From Pelagihabitans sp963710535 (GTDB lineage: Bacteria; Bacteroidota; Bacteroidia; Flavobacteriales; Flavobacteriaceae): a stretch of DNA of 64,000 nucleotides. Within the stretch, counting starts at the first letter, position 1. Every line of letters starts with the position of its first letter. Both the position numbers and the translations under genes were made by a program. The DNA lies in NCBI GenBank assembly GCA_963710535.1, contig CAVQAW010000010.1, forward strand, positions 496,001 through 560,000, given 5' to 3'. This document shows, piece after piece, positions 1 to 8,632 of the stretch. The notes below the pieces were generated by a model that saw only the letters and a program-made list of their open reading frames with translations, had not been told where the DNA came from and searched no databases.

Positions 1-242
1 CGAATGGTGACATACCCGGCTTTTTATTGTATCCCAACCCGGTGACCCAAGGCAAGGTGTTCATCACCTCAACAGCAAATGCCCCTAAGAAAATCCTGAT
101 ATTCGATGTGTTGGGTACCCAAGTGCTGCAGACCACCATTTTAGGATCCGAACTCAATCTCACTTCCCTCGACGCAGGCGTATACGTGCTTCGCGTTTTT
201 GAAAAAGACAAGGTGGCCACCCGGAAATTGATCGTGAAGTAG
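1..242 (+). CDS. T9SS type A sorting domain protein, 3' end only
   Basis: The reading frame is open from the left window edge (codons from position 3) to the TAG at 240-242, so only the C-terminus is seen. It begins with N-G-D-I-P-G-F and then a LYPNP motif, a beta-rich segment and a final R-K-L-I-V-K. This is the Por secretion (type A) C-terminal sorting domain, which the type IX system recognises to export proteins and anchor them to the outer membrane; the domain is normally cleaved. The next gene carries a close copy, and the residues before LYPNP match too (DIPGF against EIPGF). The pair is therefore probably a tandem duplication, and this gene may also be a very short protein. Its cargo part, if any, is outside the window. 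Confidence 0.85.
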   Translation, partial: NGDIPGFLLYPNPVTQGKVFITSTANAPKKILIFDVLGTQVLQTTILGSELNLTSLDAGVYVLRVFEKDKVATRKLIVK

Positions 243-503
243 TTGACAATCAGACTGCGAAGGGCTTTTTTTCTTGTCGACAAAATACCTAAAAATCCGT
301 TGAATGGCATAGTCGATTTTCTACGCCTACAATTTGTCGAATTTCACAACATTTTTACCGTCTGAGTACCTCCTTTTTTTATCTTTATGTTATTGATCCC
401 AAATCGATACCATTGCAATGTGCCTTATGTTCCTAACTTCCTTAGGAAGATTGATTCATAAGACAAATTATAAGCAGTCGTTCATAGCGATAAACTTAAC
501 CAT

Positions 504-827
504 ATGAAGATACTCTACACTGCATTGCTCCTATTCTGTGCCATTGGTTTATCTGCCCAAGATCCAGCTGGTCCGGACAAAGTCCTTAACGAAGAAATTC
601 CAGGATTCAAATTGTATCCCAACCCGGCCTTTGAAAATGTGGTTTATATTACCACAGCGCAGAATGCCACAAAAGAAATTGTGGTTTACGATGTTTTCGG
701 GGAAGTGGTTTTACGCGATGTCATCAATGGCAGCACACTTTATATTTCCGACCTGGTCCCCGGGGTATATGTTTTGCAGGTGATGGAAGGCAAAAAAACA
801 ACCACCAGGAAACTGGTCGTCAAATAA
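504..827 (+). CDS. Minimal secreted protein made of signal peptide plus T9SS sorting domain
   Basis: 107 aa. Residues 1-19 are a classical signal peptide (MKILYTALLLFCAIGLSAQ, cleavage after A-Q). About 15 polar residues follow, then from about residue 33 a LYPNP-type Por secretion C-terminal domain running to the end (R-K-L-V-V-K). There is no room for a cargo domain, since these domains are usually the last 70-80 residues of proteins of several hundred residues. It should cross the inner membrane by Sec and be a T9SS substrate or a decoy of it. It is paralogous to the gene ending at 242. The start is the only ATG that gives a signal peptide. Function unknown. Confidence 0.85.
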   Translation: MKILYTALLLFCAIGLSAQDPAGPDKVLNEEIPGFKLYPNPAFENVVYITTAQNATKEIVVYDVFGEVVLRDVINGSTLYISDLVPGVYVLQVMEGKKTTTRKLVVK

Positions 828-937
828 TTCAGGAACGCCATTTACAGCACATACCTCTCAGGCCGCCTTTCGTATATCATCAGCATTTTAATCCCTAAAC
901 AATACCGTTAGAGCAAGATACTCATGGCGAATTTGGC

Positions 938-945
938 TATTTTTG
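938..945 (+). promoter_or_regulatory. -7 box TATTTTTG of a Bacteroidota promoter
   Basis: Exact match to TAnnTTTG, ending 4 nt before the ATG at 950 of the LuxE-like gene. No convincing TTG -33 box is visible. The position implies a leaderless or almost leaderless transcript. Confidence 0.5.
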
Positions 946-949
946 CCAG

Positions 950-1930
950 ATGATCGCCGCCCACGAAATATTTGCAATCGATTCAAAAACAGCCTTTGAA
1001 AAGGCTGCTTTGGCGGTCTTTGGACATCAGTACGGGCAGAATATCGTTTATCGTGAATTCTGTGATCATTTAAACGTGCTGCCTTCCACCGTCACCAAAC
1101 CCTCCGAGATCCCTTTTTTGCCCATTACATTTTTTAAATCAAAGAAAATCGTTGCCCATTCAAAGCTTCCCGAAATGGTCTTTACAAGCAGTGGTACCAC
1201 AGGAGAACGCACAAGCAAACATTACCTGACAGATTTGGAAACCTATCGAAAAAGCTACCTCAAGGCTTTTGTGCGGAACTATGGGCCTATCACCGATTAT
1301 TGTATTTTGGCCCTGCTCCCATCCTATCTCGAGCGGGAAGGTTCTTCCTTGATTTATATGGTGGCAGACCTTATCGACAAAAGCCGGCATCGCGAAAGCG
1401 GGTTTTATTTGAATGATTTGGAAGGCTTGTCCTTAAAATTGGAACGCTTGGATGCACAAGGCACCAAGGTACTCTTGATCGGCGTCTCGTTTGCACTGTT
1501 GGATCTAGTGGAAAAACACCGTTTCAAGTTGTATAACACTACGGTAATGGAAACCGGGGGCATGAAAGGGAGACGGAGGGAGCTCATCCGTGAAGAATTG
1601 CATGACATACTCCAAAAGGGTTTTGGGGTAGATCGAATCCATTCCGAATACGGGATGACCGAGTTGTTGTCGCAGGCCTATTCCAAGGGAAATGGCATTT
1701 TCAATGCTCCGCCATGGATGAAGGTATTGATCCGCGATACCGAAGATCCCTTGAATATTTTGGATTGGGGGCGAACCGGGGGCATCAACGTCATAGATTT
1801 GGCCAACATCAATTCCTGCTCCTTTATCGCTACTCAAGACCTGGGAAAAACTTACGAAGACGGTAGCTTTGAAATCATAGGCCGTTTCGATCACTCCGAT
1901 ATTCGCGGCTGCAACTTAATGGTGCTCTAG
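950..1930 (+). CDS. LuxE-like acyl-protein synthetase / acyl-activating enzyme
   Basis: 326 aa, cytoplasmic. The protein shows the adenylate-forming phosphate loop F-T-S-S-G-T-T-G-E-R near residue 77 and a second conserved part around H-S-E-Y-G-M-T-E-L, as in LuxE (long-chain-fatty-acid-protein ligase) and phenylacetate-CoA-ligase-like proteins. At about 330 aa it is shorter than a full acyl-CoA ligase, which is normal for LuxE-type proteins. In Flavobacteriia such genes occur without lux genes, so bioluminescence is not implied; activation of an acyl group for transfer to a thiol is the likely chemistry. The -7 box is only 4 nt upstream of the ATG. The 3' end lies 11 nt from that of convergent tyrS. 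Confidence 0.8.
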   Translation: MIAAHEIFAIDSKTAFEKAALAVFGHQYGQNIVYREFCDHLNVLPSTVTKPSEIPFLPITFFKSKKIVAHSKLPEMVFTSSGTTGERTSKHYLTDLETYRKSYLKAFVRNYGPITDYCILALLPSYLEREGSSLIYMVADLIDKSRHRESGFYLNDLEGLSLKLERLDAQGTKVLLIGVSFALLDLVEKHRFKLYNTTVMETGGMKGRRRELIREELHDILQKGFGVDRIHSEYGMTELLSQAYSKGNGIFNAPPWMKVLIRDTEDPLNILDWGRTGGINVIDLANINSCSFIATQDLGKTYEDGSFEIIGRFDHSDIRGCNLMVL

Positions 1931-1941
1931 GCAAGCCCGGG

Positions 1942-3237
1942 TCAATTCACCACCAAAAGATAGTAGTTCTTTTTTCCCCGTTGTAAAAGCACGAATTTTC
2001 CATTGATAAGATCGGTGGCGGTGATCAGATAGTCGTCTTTGACCTTCTCCCTGTTCACGGAAATGGCATTTTGTTTCAATTCCCTTCTGGCCTCGCTGTT
2101 AGAAGTCAAAAAACCTGTTTTGTCTGCAAGGGCACCGATCATATCAAGTCCATTTTTGATCTCTTCCCTTTTGATTTCAGCCTGGGGAACGCCTTCAAAC
2201 ACCTCCAGAAATGTTTTTTCGTTCAAGGTCCTTAGGTCTTCGGAAGTAGATTTTCCGAAAAGGATTTCGCTTGCGCGGACCGCATTGTCGAGTTCCGATC
2301 GGGAATGTACCATAATGGTAAGTTCTTCGGCAAGCCTTTTCTGAAGCATCCTGAGGTGTGGTGCCTGCAGGTGTTCCCCGACTAACCTTTCAATTTGTTG
2401 CCTCGATAGAAATGTAAATATTTTGATGTATTTCTGAGCGTCGTCATCTGAGGTATTCAACCAATACTGATAGAACTTATAGGGGGAGGTTCTGTTGGCA
2501 TCCAACCAAACATTACCACCTTCGGTTTTCCCAAATTTTGTGCCATCGGTCTTTGTGATCAAAGGGCAGGTCAACGCATAGCCCTTCCCGCCCCCAATCC
2601 TGCGGATCATCTCGGTACCCGTGGTGATATTGCCCCATTGGTCGCTACCGCCCATCTGCAAGGTGCAATTGTGGTTTTGGTAGAGGTATAAAAAATCATA
2701 ACCCTGCACCAATTGATACGTAAATTCTGTGAACGACATACCTTCCTTGGCTTCGGAAGAAAGGCGTTTTTTCACCGATTCCTTGGCCATCATGTAGTTG
2801 ACGGTGATATGCTTGCCCACATCCCGTATAAAATCGAGGAATGAAAATTGCTTCATCCAATCGTAGTTGTTCACCAGCACGGCGGCATTTTCATCCTTGC
2901 CCGAAAAGTCAAGAAAACGCGACAATTGTTCCTGAAGGGCTTGCTGGTTATGCGATAGTGTTGCTTCGTCCAATAAATTACGTTCCTCCGACTTGCCCGA
3001 TGGGTCCCCGATCATTCCGGTGGCCCCTCCCAAAAGCGCGTAGGGCTTATGCCCTGCCAGTTGAAAATGACGCAACATCATCACGCTCACCAAATGCCCG
3101 ATGTGCAATGAATCTGCGGTGGGGTCGATGCCGACATAGGCCGATTGCATCCCACCCAGCAAATGTTCCTCCGTTCCCGGCATCACATCATGCAACATTC
3201 CGCGCCATTTCAATTCTTCAACAAAATTCAAGACCAT
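1942..3237 (-). CDS. tyrS: Tyrosine--tRNA ligase
   Basis: 431 aa class I aminoacyl-tRNA synthetase that charges tRNA-Tyr in the cytoplasm. The HIGH box is S-L-H-I-G-H (near residue 47) after Y-V-G-I-D-P-T-A, the tyrosine-specific region contains Y-D-F-L-Y-L-Y, the KMSKS equivalent is K-F-G-K-T, and a C-terminal S4 RNA-binding domain ends the protein. The frame extends 9 codons upstream to a TTG, but that TTG is part of a TATATTTG promoter box (3262-3269). The ATG at 3237, giving M-V-L-N-F-V-E-E-L, is therefore the start, and the length fits the family. Confidence 0.97.
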   Translation of the reverse strand: MVLNFVEELKWRGMLHDVMPGTEEHLLGGMQSAYVGIDPTADSLHIGHLVSVMMLRHFQLAGHKPYALLGGATGMIGDPSGKSEERNLLDEATLSHNQQALQEQLSRFLDFSGKDENAAVLVNNYDWMKQFSFLDFIRDVGKHITVNYMMAKESVKKRLSSEAKEGMSFTEFTYQLVQGYDFLYLYQNHNCTLQMGGSDQWGNITTGTEMIRRIGGGKGYALTCPLITKTDGTKFGKTEGGNVWLDANRTSPYKFYQYWLNTSDDDAQKYIKIFTFLSRQQIERLVGEHLQAPHLRMLQKRLAEELTIMVHSRSELDNAVRASEILFGKSTSEDLRTLNEKTFLEVFEGVPQAEIKREEIKNGLDMIGALADKTGFLTSNSEARRELKQNAISVNREKVKDDYLITATDLINGKFVLLQRGKKNYYLLVVN

Positions 3238-3261
3238 GCTGCTTTGTTTGTGTTTGATCTG

Positions 3262-3269
3262 CAAATATA
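3262..3269 (-). promoter_or_regulatory. -7 box TATATTTG of the tyrS promoter
   Basis: On the minus strand TATATTTG ends 24 nt before the chosen tyrS ATG at 3237 and matches the Bacteroidota TAnnTTTG consensus exactly. It overlaps the upstream in-frame TTG, which argues against that codon as the start. Confidence 0.55.
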
Positions 3270-3340
3270 AAGAACTCCACTTGGGTTTTACCCCTATGCC
3301 GGGTTCAATTTAATCCAGTCTAAATCGTTAACTTTATCCC

Positions 3341-4349
3341 ATGGTTCTGGTCACTGGCGGCACAGGTTTGGTAGGATCCCATTTGTTGCTGCACTTATTG
3401 GAAAAAGGCATAAGGGTACGGGCCTTACACAGGCCTGGCAGCGATTTGCGGGCCGTTGCAAAAGTCTTTGCGTACTATAGCGAATACGCCGATGAACTTT
3501 TCCGGTCCTTGGAATGGATAGAGGCCGATATCAGCGATATCCCGGCCATGGAGGCGGCCTTTGTGAATGTTGAGCAGGTATACCATGCGGCCGCCCTAAT
3601 TTCTTTCGCCCCCCAAGACCAAGATCGAATGATGAAGGTCAATGCAAAAGGAACGGCCAACGTCGTGAACCTGTGTTTGGCCCAAAAGATCAAGAAACTC
3701 TGTTATGTAAGCAGCATTGCCACCATAGGCACAGGCCGATCCGAGGAGCAGGCCAATGAGGAGGATGCGTACCAAGATCAATATGCCAATGACTACGGGC
3801 GATCAAAATATGAGGCCGAACTCGAGGTATGGCGCGGATCAGTTGAAGGACTTTCAGTTGTCATCGTCAATCCCGGGATTATTCTGGGCCCCGGATTTTG
3901 GGGCGGTGCAACTGGCAGCCTATTTATGATCGCCAATAAAGGCTATAGGCACTATCCGCCTGGAGGAAGTGGGTTTGTTACCGTGAAGGATGTGGTGAGG
4001 GCCATGACAATGCTGATGGACTCTAAAATAAAAAACGAACGATTTATCCTGATCTCCGAAAACCTTACTTACCAAAAGATCCTGACGCTCATCACAAAAA
4101 ATCTTGGCCTAGAAACCCCCTTCAAGACCCTTGCGTGCCTGGCAATTGGAAGGGTTGCGCATCATGGATTGGCTTGCGCATGCCGTTACCGGCAAGACGA
4201 GAAAATTGACCAAAGAAGGCATTCGCTCGCTGAGTCACAGGGCTTCTTATTCAAATGCCAAAATAGTCGGGAAAATTGACTTCGAGTTCGAACCCGTGGA
4301 GGCCACTGTTGCATTTTGCTGTTCTCGGTTCAAGGAAGAGAATCCTTGA
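3341..4349 (+). pseudogene. NAD-dependent epimerase/dehydratase, interrupted by a frameshift near 4130
   Basis: Extended short-chain dehydrogenase/reductase. The N-terminal Rossmann motif is T-G-G-T-G-L-V-G-S-H (residues 5-14), and the catalytic Y-x-x-x-K appears as Y-G-R-S-K-Y-E-A-E. The first frame stays family-like to about 4128 (G-L-E-T-P-F-K-T-L), then turns into unrelated sequence ending at 4279. The family-like sequence continues in the +1 frame from 4131 (R-A-W-Q-L-E-G-L-R-I-M-D-W-L-A-H-A-V) to a stop at 4347-4349. Removing one T from ACCCTTGCG joins the two parts into a full-length protein of about 335 aa. This is either a recent natural frameshift or a base-call error; the rest looks intact. 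The 3' end overlaps the convergent DUF4296 gene by 20 nt. Confidence 0.75.
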
Positions 4350-4761
4350 ACTTCCTGACTTTTGGTTTTGCATTGGGACTGCCATCTTCAATTTCCAACA
4401 TGCGTAAACTGTCCCTAGCCCTTTTTGCCGCATCCATCACTTTGGCCTGCCGATCTAATTTTTCCTCTACACGGATATAGATTTCTTCGTATTCATCGGG
4501 AAGGGAGGCATAGTATCGATCGCTTTGCACCAACTGCATACTATCGATATTGTACTTCTTTAAAAGATAAAGGGTCGGCTCAACCTTATTCTTTGTCAAT
4601 ATTGAAATGTTGGTGGTTTTGGCTGCGGTTATAATGGCCAGATCGGCCAGGATGTCAACCATTTTATCTTTGGGTATCAGATTTTCAGGGGCTTCCAATA
4701 CCTTTTCGCCACAAGAAATTATGGCTAGAAAGAAAAATAAGGCTGAAATGGTGTTTTTCAT
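4330..4761 (-). CDS. DUF4296 family lipoprotein
   Basis: 143 aa. The N-terminus M-K-N-T-I-S-A-L-F-F-F-L-A-I-I-S-C is a lipoprotein signal with lipobox I-I-S-C (Cys 17), so the mature protein should be lipid-anchored in the cell envelope. The body is helical with a heptad-like stretch around V-E-E-K-L-D-R-Q-A-K-V-M-D-A-A-K-R-A-R and a basic tail. The frame is open far upstream, but that part is antisense-like sequence inside pyrC; the ATG at 4761, one base after the pyrC stop, gives the lipoprotein signal. It is the last gene of the mannosyltransferase-pyrC-DUF4296 operon, an order I know from other flavobacteria. Molecular role unknown. Confidence 0.85.
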   Translation of the reverse strand: MKNTISALFFFLAIISCGEKVLEAPENLIPKDKMVDILADLAIITAAKTTNISILTKNKVEPTLYLLKKYNIDSMQLVQSDRYYASLPDEYEEIYIRVEEKLDRQAKVMDAAKRARDSLRMLEIEDGSPNAKPKVRKFKDSLP

Positions 4762-4762
4762 T

Positions 4763-6100
4763 TTAACTGCGATCAAAGGTAAGTCTTTTGGCATTGCGCT
4801 GCTCCGAGAATTGGCCATTGTCATACGCCAAGTGACCATTGACGAAGGTATGGGTAATTCTGGAAGAAAAGGTGGTGCCTTCAAATGGCGACCATTGGCA
4901 TTTGTAGGCGATGTTGCTTTTGTCGACTTTCCATTTACTATTGGGATCCACGACCACCAAATCGGCATAGTATCCTTCCCGTAGGTAACCCCGTTTATTG
5001 ATTTGGAACAAGATGGCCGGGTTGTGGCACATTTTCTGCACGATTTTTTCCAGGGAAATCTTCCCTTGCCGATATTTTTCCAAGAGTGCGGGCAATGCAT
5101 GCTGTACCAAGGGACCCCCAGACGGGCATTGGGTATAAATCTGGTTTTTCTCTGTCGAAGTGTGGGGCGCATGGTCAGTGGCGATGACATCCAAGCGATC
5201 ATCCAATAGGGCTTCCCACAATTGGTCCCTATCGGCCGCTGTTTTCACCGCAGGATTCCATTTGATAAGGCTACCCTTACTCGCATAATCGGCATCTGAA
5301 AACCACAAATGGTGTATACAAACCTCAGCGGTGATTTTCTTCTGTTCGAGGGGAATATCATTTTGGAAAAGATGCGTTTCCTTGCCGGTCGACAAGTGAA
5401 AGACATGAAGGCGTGCCCCGGTTCTTTTGGCCAATTGAACAGTTTTGGAGGAGGAAAGATAACATGCTTCCTCGCTCCGGATTTTGGGGTGGCAACCGAT
5501 CGGGATATCGTCGCCGTATTGTGCACGATATCTTTCAAGGTTACGCCTAATGGTCCCTTCATCCTCGCAATGGGCCGAAATCACCAGTTCAGTATTCAAA
5601 AATATCTGTTCCAAAACCGCCTCGTCATCGATCAACATATTCCCCGTAGAAGAACCCAAAAAAAGTTTTACCCCCGAACAGGCATGTTTGTCGAGCCGTT
5701 TGATTTCTTCCAAATTGTCATTTGCCCCGCCGAACAAAAAGGAATAGTTGGCAAAGGCCTTTTTACTGGCCAAAGCAAATTTTTCTTCGAGCCGTTCTAT
5801 GGTGGTTGTCTGGGGGGCGGTATTGGGCTGTTCCATGAAGGAAGTAATGCCTCCGGCCACGGCAGCCCTGCTTTCAGAGGCGATATCGCCCTTGTGGGTG
5901 AGTCCCGGCTCGCGAAAATGTACCTGATCGTCGATAAGCCCCGGCATTACATATTTACCCCCAACATCCAAGACCTTGGCCGAAGGATCACTGATATGCC
6001 GGTCTATTTTAAGTATTCTGTCGTCCTGTAACAACAGGTCGCCTTCCATGATGTTGTTTTCGTTCACCATTAAGGCATTCTTGATCAATTGCCTACCCAT
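4763..6100 (-). CDS. pyrC: Dihydroorotase (amidohydrolase superfamily)
   Basis: 445 aa, class I-size dihydroorotase. It would cyclise N-carbamoyl-aspartate to dihydroorotate in pyrimidine synthesis. Superfamily motifs are visible: the strand-1 motif D-D-Q-V-H-F-R-E-P-G (57-66), the carboxylated-lysine region S-G-V-K-L-F, H-C-E-D-E-G, V-F-H-L-S-T and the catalytic I-A-T-D-H-A-P-H. In the H-x-H metal motif the first His is Gln (Q59), with H61 retained. I recall this substitution in other Bacteroidota dihydroorotases, so it need not mean inactivity. The gene sits tightly between the mannosyltransferase (1 nt away) and the DUF4296 gene (1 nt away). Confidence 0.92.
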   Translation of the reverse strand: MGRQLIKNALMVNENNIMEGDLLLQDDRILKIDRHISDPSAKVLDVGGKYVMPGLIDDQVHFREPGLTHKGDIASESRAAVAGGITSFMEQPNTAPQTTTIERLEEKFALASKKAFANYSFLFGGANDNLEEIKRLDKHACSGVKLFLGSSTGNMLIDDEAVLEQIFLNTELVISAHCEDEGTIRRNLERYRAQYGDDIPIGCHPKIRSEEACYLSSSKTVQLAKRTGARLHVFHLSTGKETHLFQNDIPLEQKKITAEVCIHHLWFSDADYASKGSLIKWNPAVKTAADRDQLWEALLDDRLDVIATDHAPHTSTEKNQIYTQCPSGGPLVQHALPALLEKYRQGKISLEKIVQKMCHNPAILFQINKRGYLREGYYADLVVVDPNSKWKVDKSNIAYKCQWSPFEGTTFSSRITHTFVNGHLAYDNGQFSEQRNAKRLTFDRS

Positions 6101-6101
6101 A

Positions 6102-6830
6102 TCAAAATCTTTTTTTGCGAAATATACTTCGTATTTTCATGACCAAAACGCCCCAAACCGCCTCTTTGATAATGGAGCCGCTCATTTTTGATTTACCCAA
6201 GACCCGATCTCTAAACACGATCGATACCTCCTCGATCTTATAATTCAGGAGATAGGCACGGAATTTCATCTCTATCTGAAAAGCATAGCCGATAAAGCGC
6301 ACCGAATCGAGCTGAATGCTTTCCAAAACGTGTCTTTTATAGCAAACAAATCCGGCCGTAGGGTCATGTACCCGCATCCCAGTAATCATTTTCACATAGA
6401 AAGACGCCCCGTAAGACAATAAAACCCGGTATAAAGGCCAGTTGACCACATTCACACCCTTTTTGTAACGTGATCCCACCGCGACATCCGCGCCATTCAT
6501 ACAAGCTCTGTACAACCTGGGCAGGTCTGAAGGACTATGGGAAAAATCGGCATCCATTTCAAATATGAAATCGTACTTTTTGGCAATGGCCCACTTAAAG
6601 CCATGGATATAGGCCGTACCAAGTCCCGCCTTCTCTTTCCGAACCTCCAAAAAAAGTCGATTGGGAAAATCGGCATACAAAGATTCCACTTTGGCCGCAG
6701 TGCCATCAGGGGAATTGTCATCAACGACCAGCACATCAAATTCCTTAGGCAAAGCTATCACGGCCCGGATGATTGCCTCAATGTTCTCAATCTCATTAAA
6801 AGTGGGAATAATGACTAGGCTGTCGGACAT
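6102..6830 (-). CDS. Polyprenol monophosphomannose synthase (GT2 family)
   Basis: 242 aa. A GT2 glycosyltransferase of the DPM1 type: N-terminal I-I-P-T-F-N-E, D-D-N-S-P-D-G-T nucleotide-binding motif near residue 38, and the D-x-D motif M-D-A-D-F-S-H-S-P near residue 94. No C-terminal membrane domain is present, as in short soluble DPM1 proteins. It should move mannose (or a related sugar) from GDP-sugar to a polyprenyl phosphate at the inner membrane. The ArnT/PMT-like transferase encoded divergently at 6947 is a natural user of such lipid-linked sugars. It is the first gene of the operon leading into pyrC. Confidence 0.9.
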   Translation of the reverse strand: MSDSLVIIPTFNEIENIEAIIRAVIALPKEFDVLVVDDNSPDGTAAKVESLYADFPNRLFLEVRKEKAGLGTAYIHGFKWAIAKKYDFIFEMDADFSHSPSDLPRLYRACMNGADVAVGSRYKKGVNVVNWPLYRVLLSYGASFYVKMITGMRVHDPTAGFVCYKRHVLESIQLDSVRFIGYAFQIEMKFRAYLLNYKIEEVSIVFRDRVLGKSKMSGSIIKEAVWGVLVMKIRSIFRKKRF

Positions 6831-6913
6831 TGAATTTTAAGGATTTGGACAAAAATAGTGTTTTATCATACTGGGATAAAGCGCTATTCGGCTATTTATG
6901 TATTTTTTAAATC

Positions 6914-6942
6914 TTGCCTAAAGATGATAATTCGTAATTTTG
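6914..6942 (+). promoter_or_regulatory. Promoter with TTG (-33) and TAATTTTG (-7)
   Basis: TTG at 6914-6916 and TAATTTTG at 6935-6942 are separated by 18 nt, matching the Bacteroidota housekeeping promoter. The -7 box ends 4 nt before the TTG start codon at 6947, so the transcript would be leaderless or nearly so. Confidence 0.6.
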
Positions 6943-6946
6943 GGGC

Positions 6947-8632
6947 TTGAATGAACCAAAATTGACACCTCCAAAATTTCCCAGACTTTTCCTCTATTTT
7001 TTGGGGGCCATTTTAATACTCAACCTTATACAGGCGCAATTTACCGAACTCATCTTTGATGAGGCCTATTATTGGTACTATTCAAAAACCTTATCCTTTG
7101 GTTATTTCGACCATCCGCCCATGGTCGCCTGGATGATCTATCTGGGCGGTCTGCTGGTTGACGGGGAACTGGGCGTGAGGTTGATCAGTTGTTTTATGTC
7201 GGCAGGTACGATCATTATTTTATGGCTTTTGATCGATAGGGCAAAAAAGAATGATTTTATACCCCATTTTTTTGTGCTCGTATTTTCGATGACCCTGTTG
7301 AACGCTTATGGTTTTTTCACTTTGCCCGATACTCCCCTGTTGTTTTTTACGGCACTTTTTCTCATGTTGTACAAGAAGTTTTTGGATAGGCCCACGATGC
7401 TGAAGGCACTATGGATGGGCCTGGCCATGGCCGCACTGATGTACAGTAAATACCATGCGGTGCTGGTCATCCTTTTTGTGCTGCTTTCCAATCCCGGATT
7501 GTTGACCAACAAATATGCCTGGTTTTCAGTGTTGGTGGCAATCTCGGCCTACATGCCCCATTTTTGGTGGCTATATGACAATGATTTTATATCCGTAAAA
7601 TACCATTTGTTCGAAAGGCCCAACGATGCCTACCAATTCCAGAAATATACTTTGGGCTTTTTTCTCAATATGATCGCTATTTTTGGCCTTACTTTTCCTT
7701 GGATCTACCAATCGCTTTTCAGGACCAAATCGCAGGATAAGTTGATCAAAGCGCTCCTTTACCTCACATACGGCGTATTGATATTTTTCTTTATTTCAAG
7801 CTTTAACAGAAGGGTACAGACCCAATGGATCATCGTTATTTCAATTCCTCTGGTCATAGTGGTATTCAATGATATGCTCGGCCATGAAAATTCAAGAAAA
7901 TGGATTTTAAGGATGGGAATTCTAAACATTGCAGTGCTTTTATATCTCAGGTTGGGTTTGGTTTTCGAACCTTTGTTTCCCATCCATTATGAAAGCCATG
8001 GCAACAAGAAATGGGTACAAGAGTTGCAATCTAAAGTAGGCGACATGCCCGTAATCTTTGAAAACAGTTACCGGTTGGCTCCCATGTTTACCTTTTATTC
8101 CGGCAGTCGTTCTTATTCTCTGAACAATATCAATTACCGTCAAAACCAATATTCGATTGATGACAGTGAAGCAAAGGTGCAGCACCAAAAGGTGTATTAT
8201 GTATCGCCGTTTCTTCCTCAAGAGTCTGTGGCTTTTACGATGCTCGATGGGGAAGTTTTTTACGGAAAATATATCGACAATTTTGAATCGTTCCGCAAAT
8301 TGAAGTGTGATTTGGATGCAAGATCCTATTCGCTCCAATCCGGGGAAACATATACATTGAGGGTGGTCAATCCTTACGATACCGATGTCGATATCAGCAA
8401 ATTGAAATTTGCCGTAGCCTATATGAACCCGAACAAGCGAATTCAAGATATCATCCCCATACGGCCAAAATTAGTTGACGACATTAAGCCGGTCCTTAAA
8501 TCAAATGATACGACCCGTTTCACGTTCTTGCTGCCAAAACCTGAAATGGAGCGCCCCTCTTATTTTAGAATTGGGATTTCGGAAAATGGTCTGCTTTTTG
8601 GTCTTAATGGCAATAGCATTAAATTAGACTGA
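6947..8632 (+). CDS. ArnT/PMT-like membrane glycosyltransferase
   Basis: 561 aa integral membrane protein. Transmembrane segment 1 starts near residue 13. The first periplasmic loop has F-D-E-A-Y-Y-W-Y-Y-S-K and then G-Y-F-D-H-P-P-M-V-A, the acidic and D-H-P-P signatures of the GT39/GT83 superfamily, which transfers sugars from polyprenyl-phosphate donors. About 9-10 further hydrophobic segments follow, then a soluble C-terminal domain of about 200 residues. The start is TTG at 6947; the ATG at 6951 is out of frame and stops at once. The stop overlaps the ATG of the next gene (TGATG), suggesting coupled translation. The acceptor (lipid A, protein or other) cannot be told. Confidence 0.85.
   Translation: MNEPKLTPPKFPRLFLYFLGAILILNLIQAQFTELIFDEAYYWYYSKTLSFGYFDHPPMVAWMIYLGGLLVDGELGVRLISCFMSAGTIIILWLLIDRAKKNDFIPHFFVLVFSMTLLNAYGFFTLPDTPLLFFTALFLMLYKKFLDRPTMLKALWMGLAMAALMYSKYHAVLVILFVLLSNPGLLTNKYAWFSVLVAISAYMPHFWWLYDNDFISVKYHLFERPNDAYQFQKYTLGFFLNMIAIFGLTFPWIYQSLFRTKSQDKLIKALLYLTYGVLIFFFISSFNRRVQTQWIIVISIPLVIVVFNDMLGHENSRKWILRMGILNIAVLLYLRLGLVFEPLFPIHYESHGNKKWVQELQSKVGDMPVIFENSYRLAPMFTFYSGSRSYSLNNINYRQNQYSIDDSEAKVQHQKVYYVSPFLPQESVAFTMLDGEVFYGKYIDNFESFRKLKCDLDARSYSLQSGETYTLRVVNPYDTDVDISKLKFAVAYMNPNKRIQDIIPIRPKLVDDIKPVLKSNDTTRFTFLLPKPEMERPSYFRIGISENGLLFGLNGNSIKLD

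Noticed and set aside
950..1930. Link of the LuxE-like gene to bioluminescence
   Set aside because: No luxA, luxB, luxC or luxD is nearby; LuxE-type proteins are common in non-luminous flavobacteria.
5309..6031. 240-codon open frame opposite pyrC
   Set aside because: It is antisense to a clear dihydroorotase, with no recognisable family and no promoter; a shadow of the real gene's codon use.
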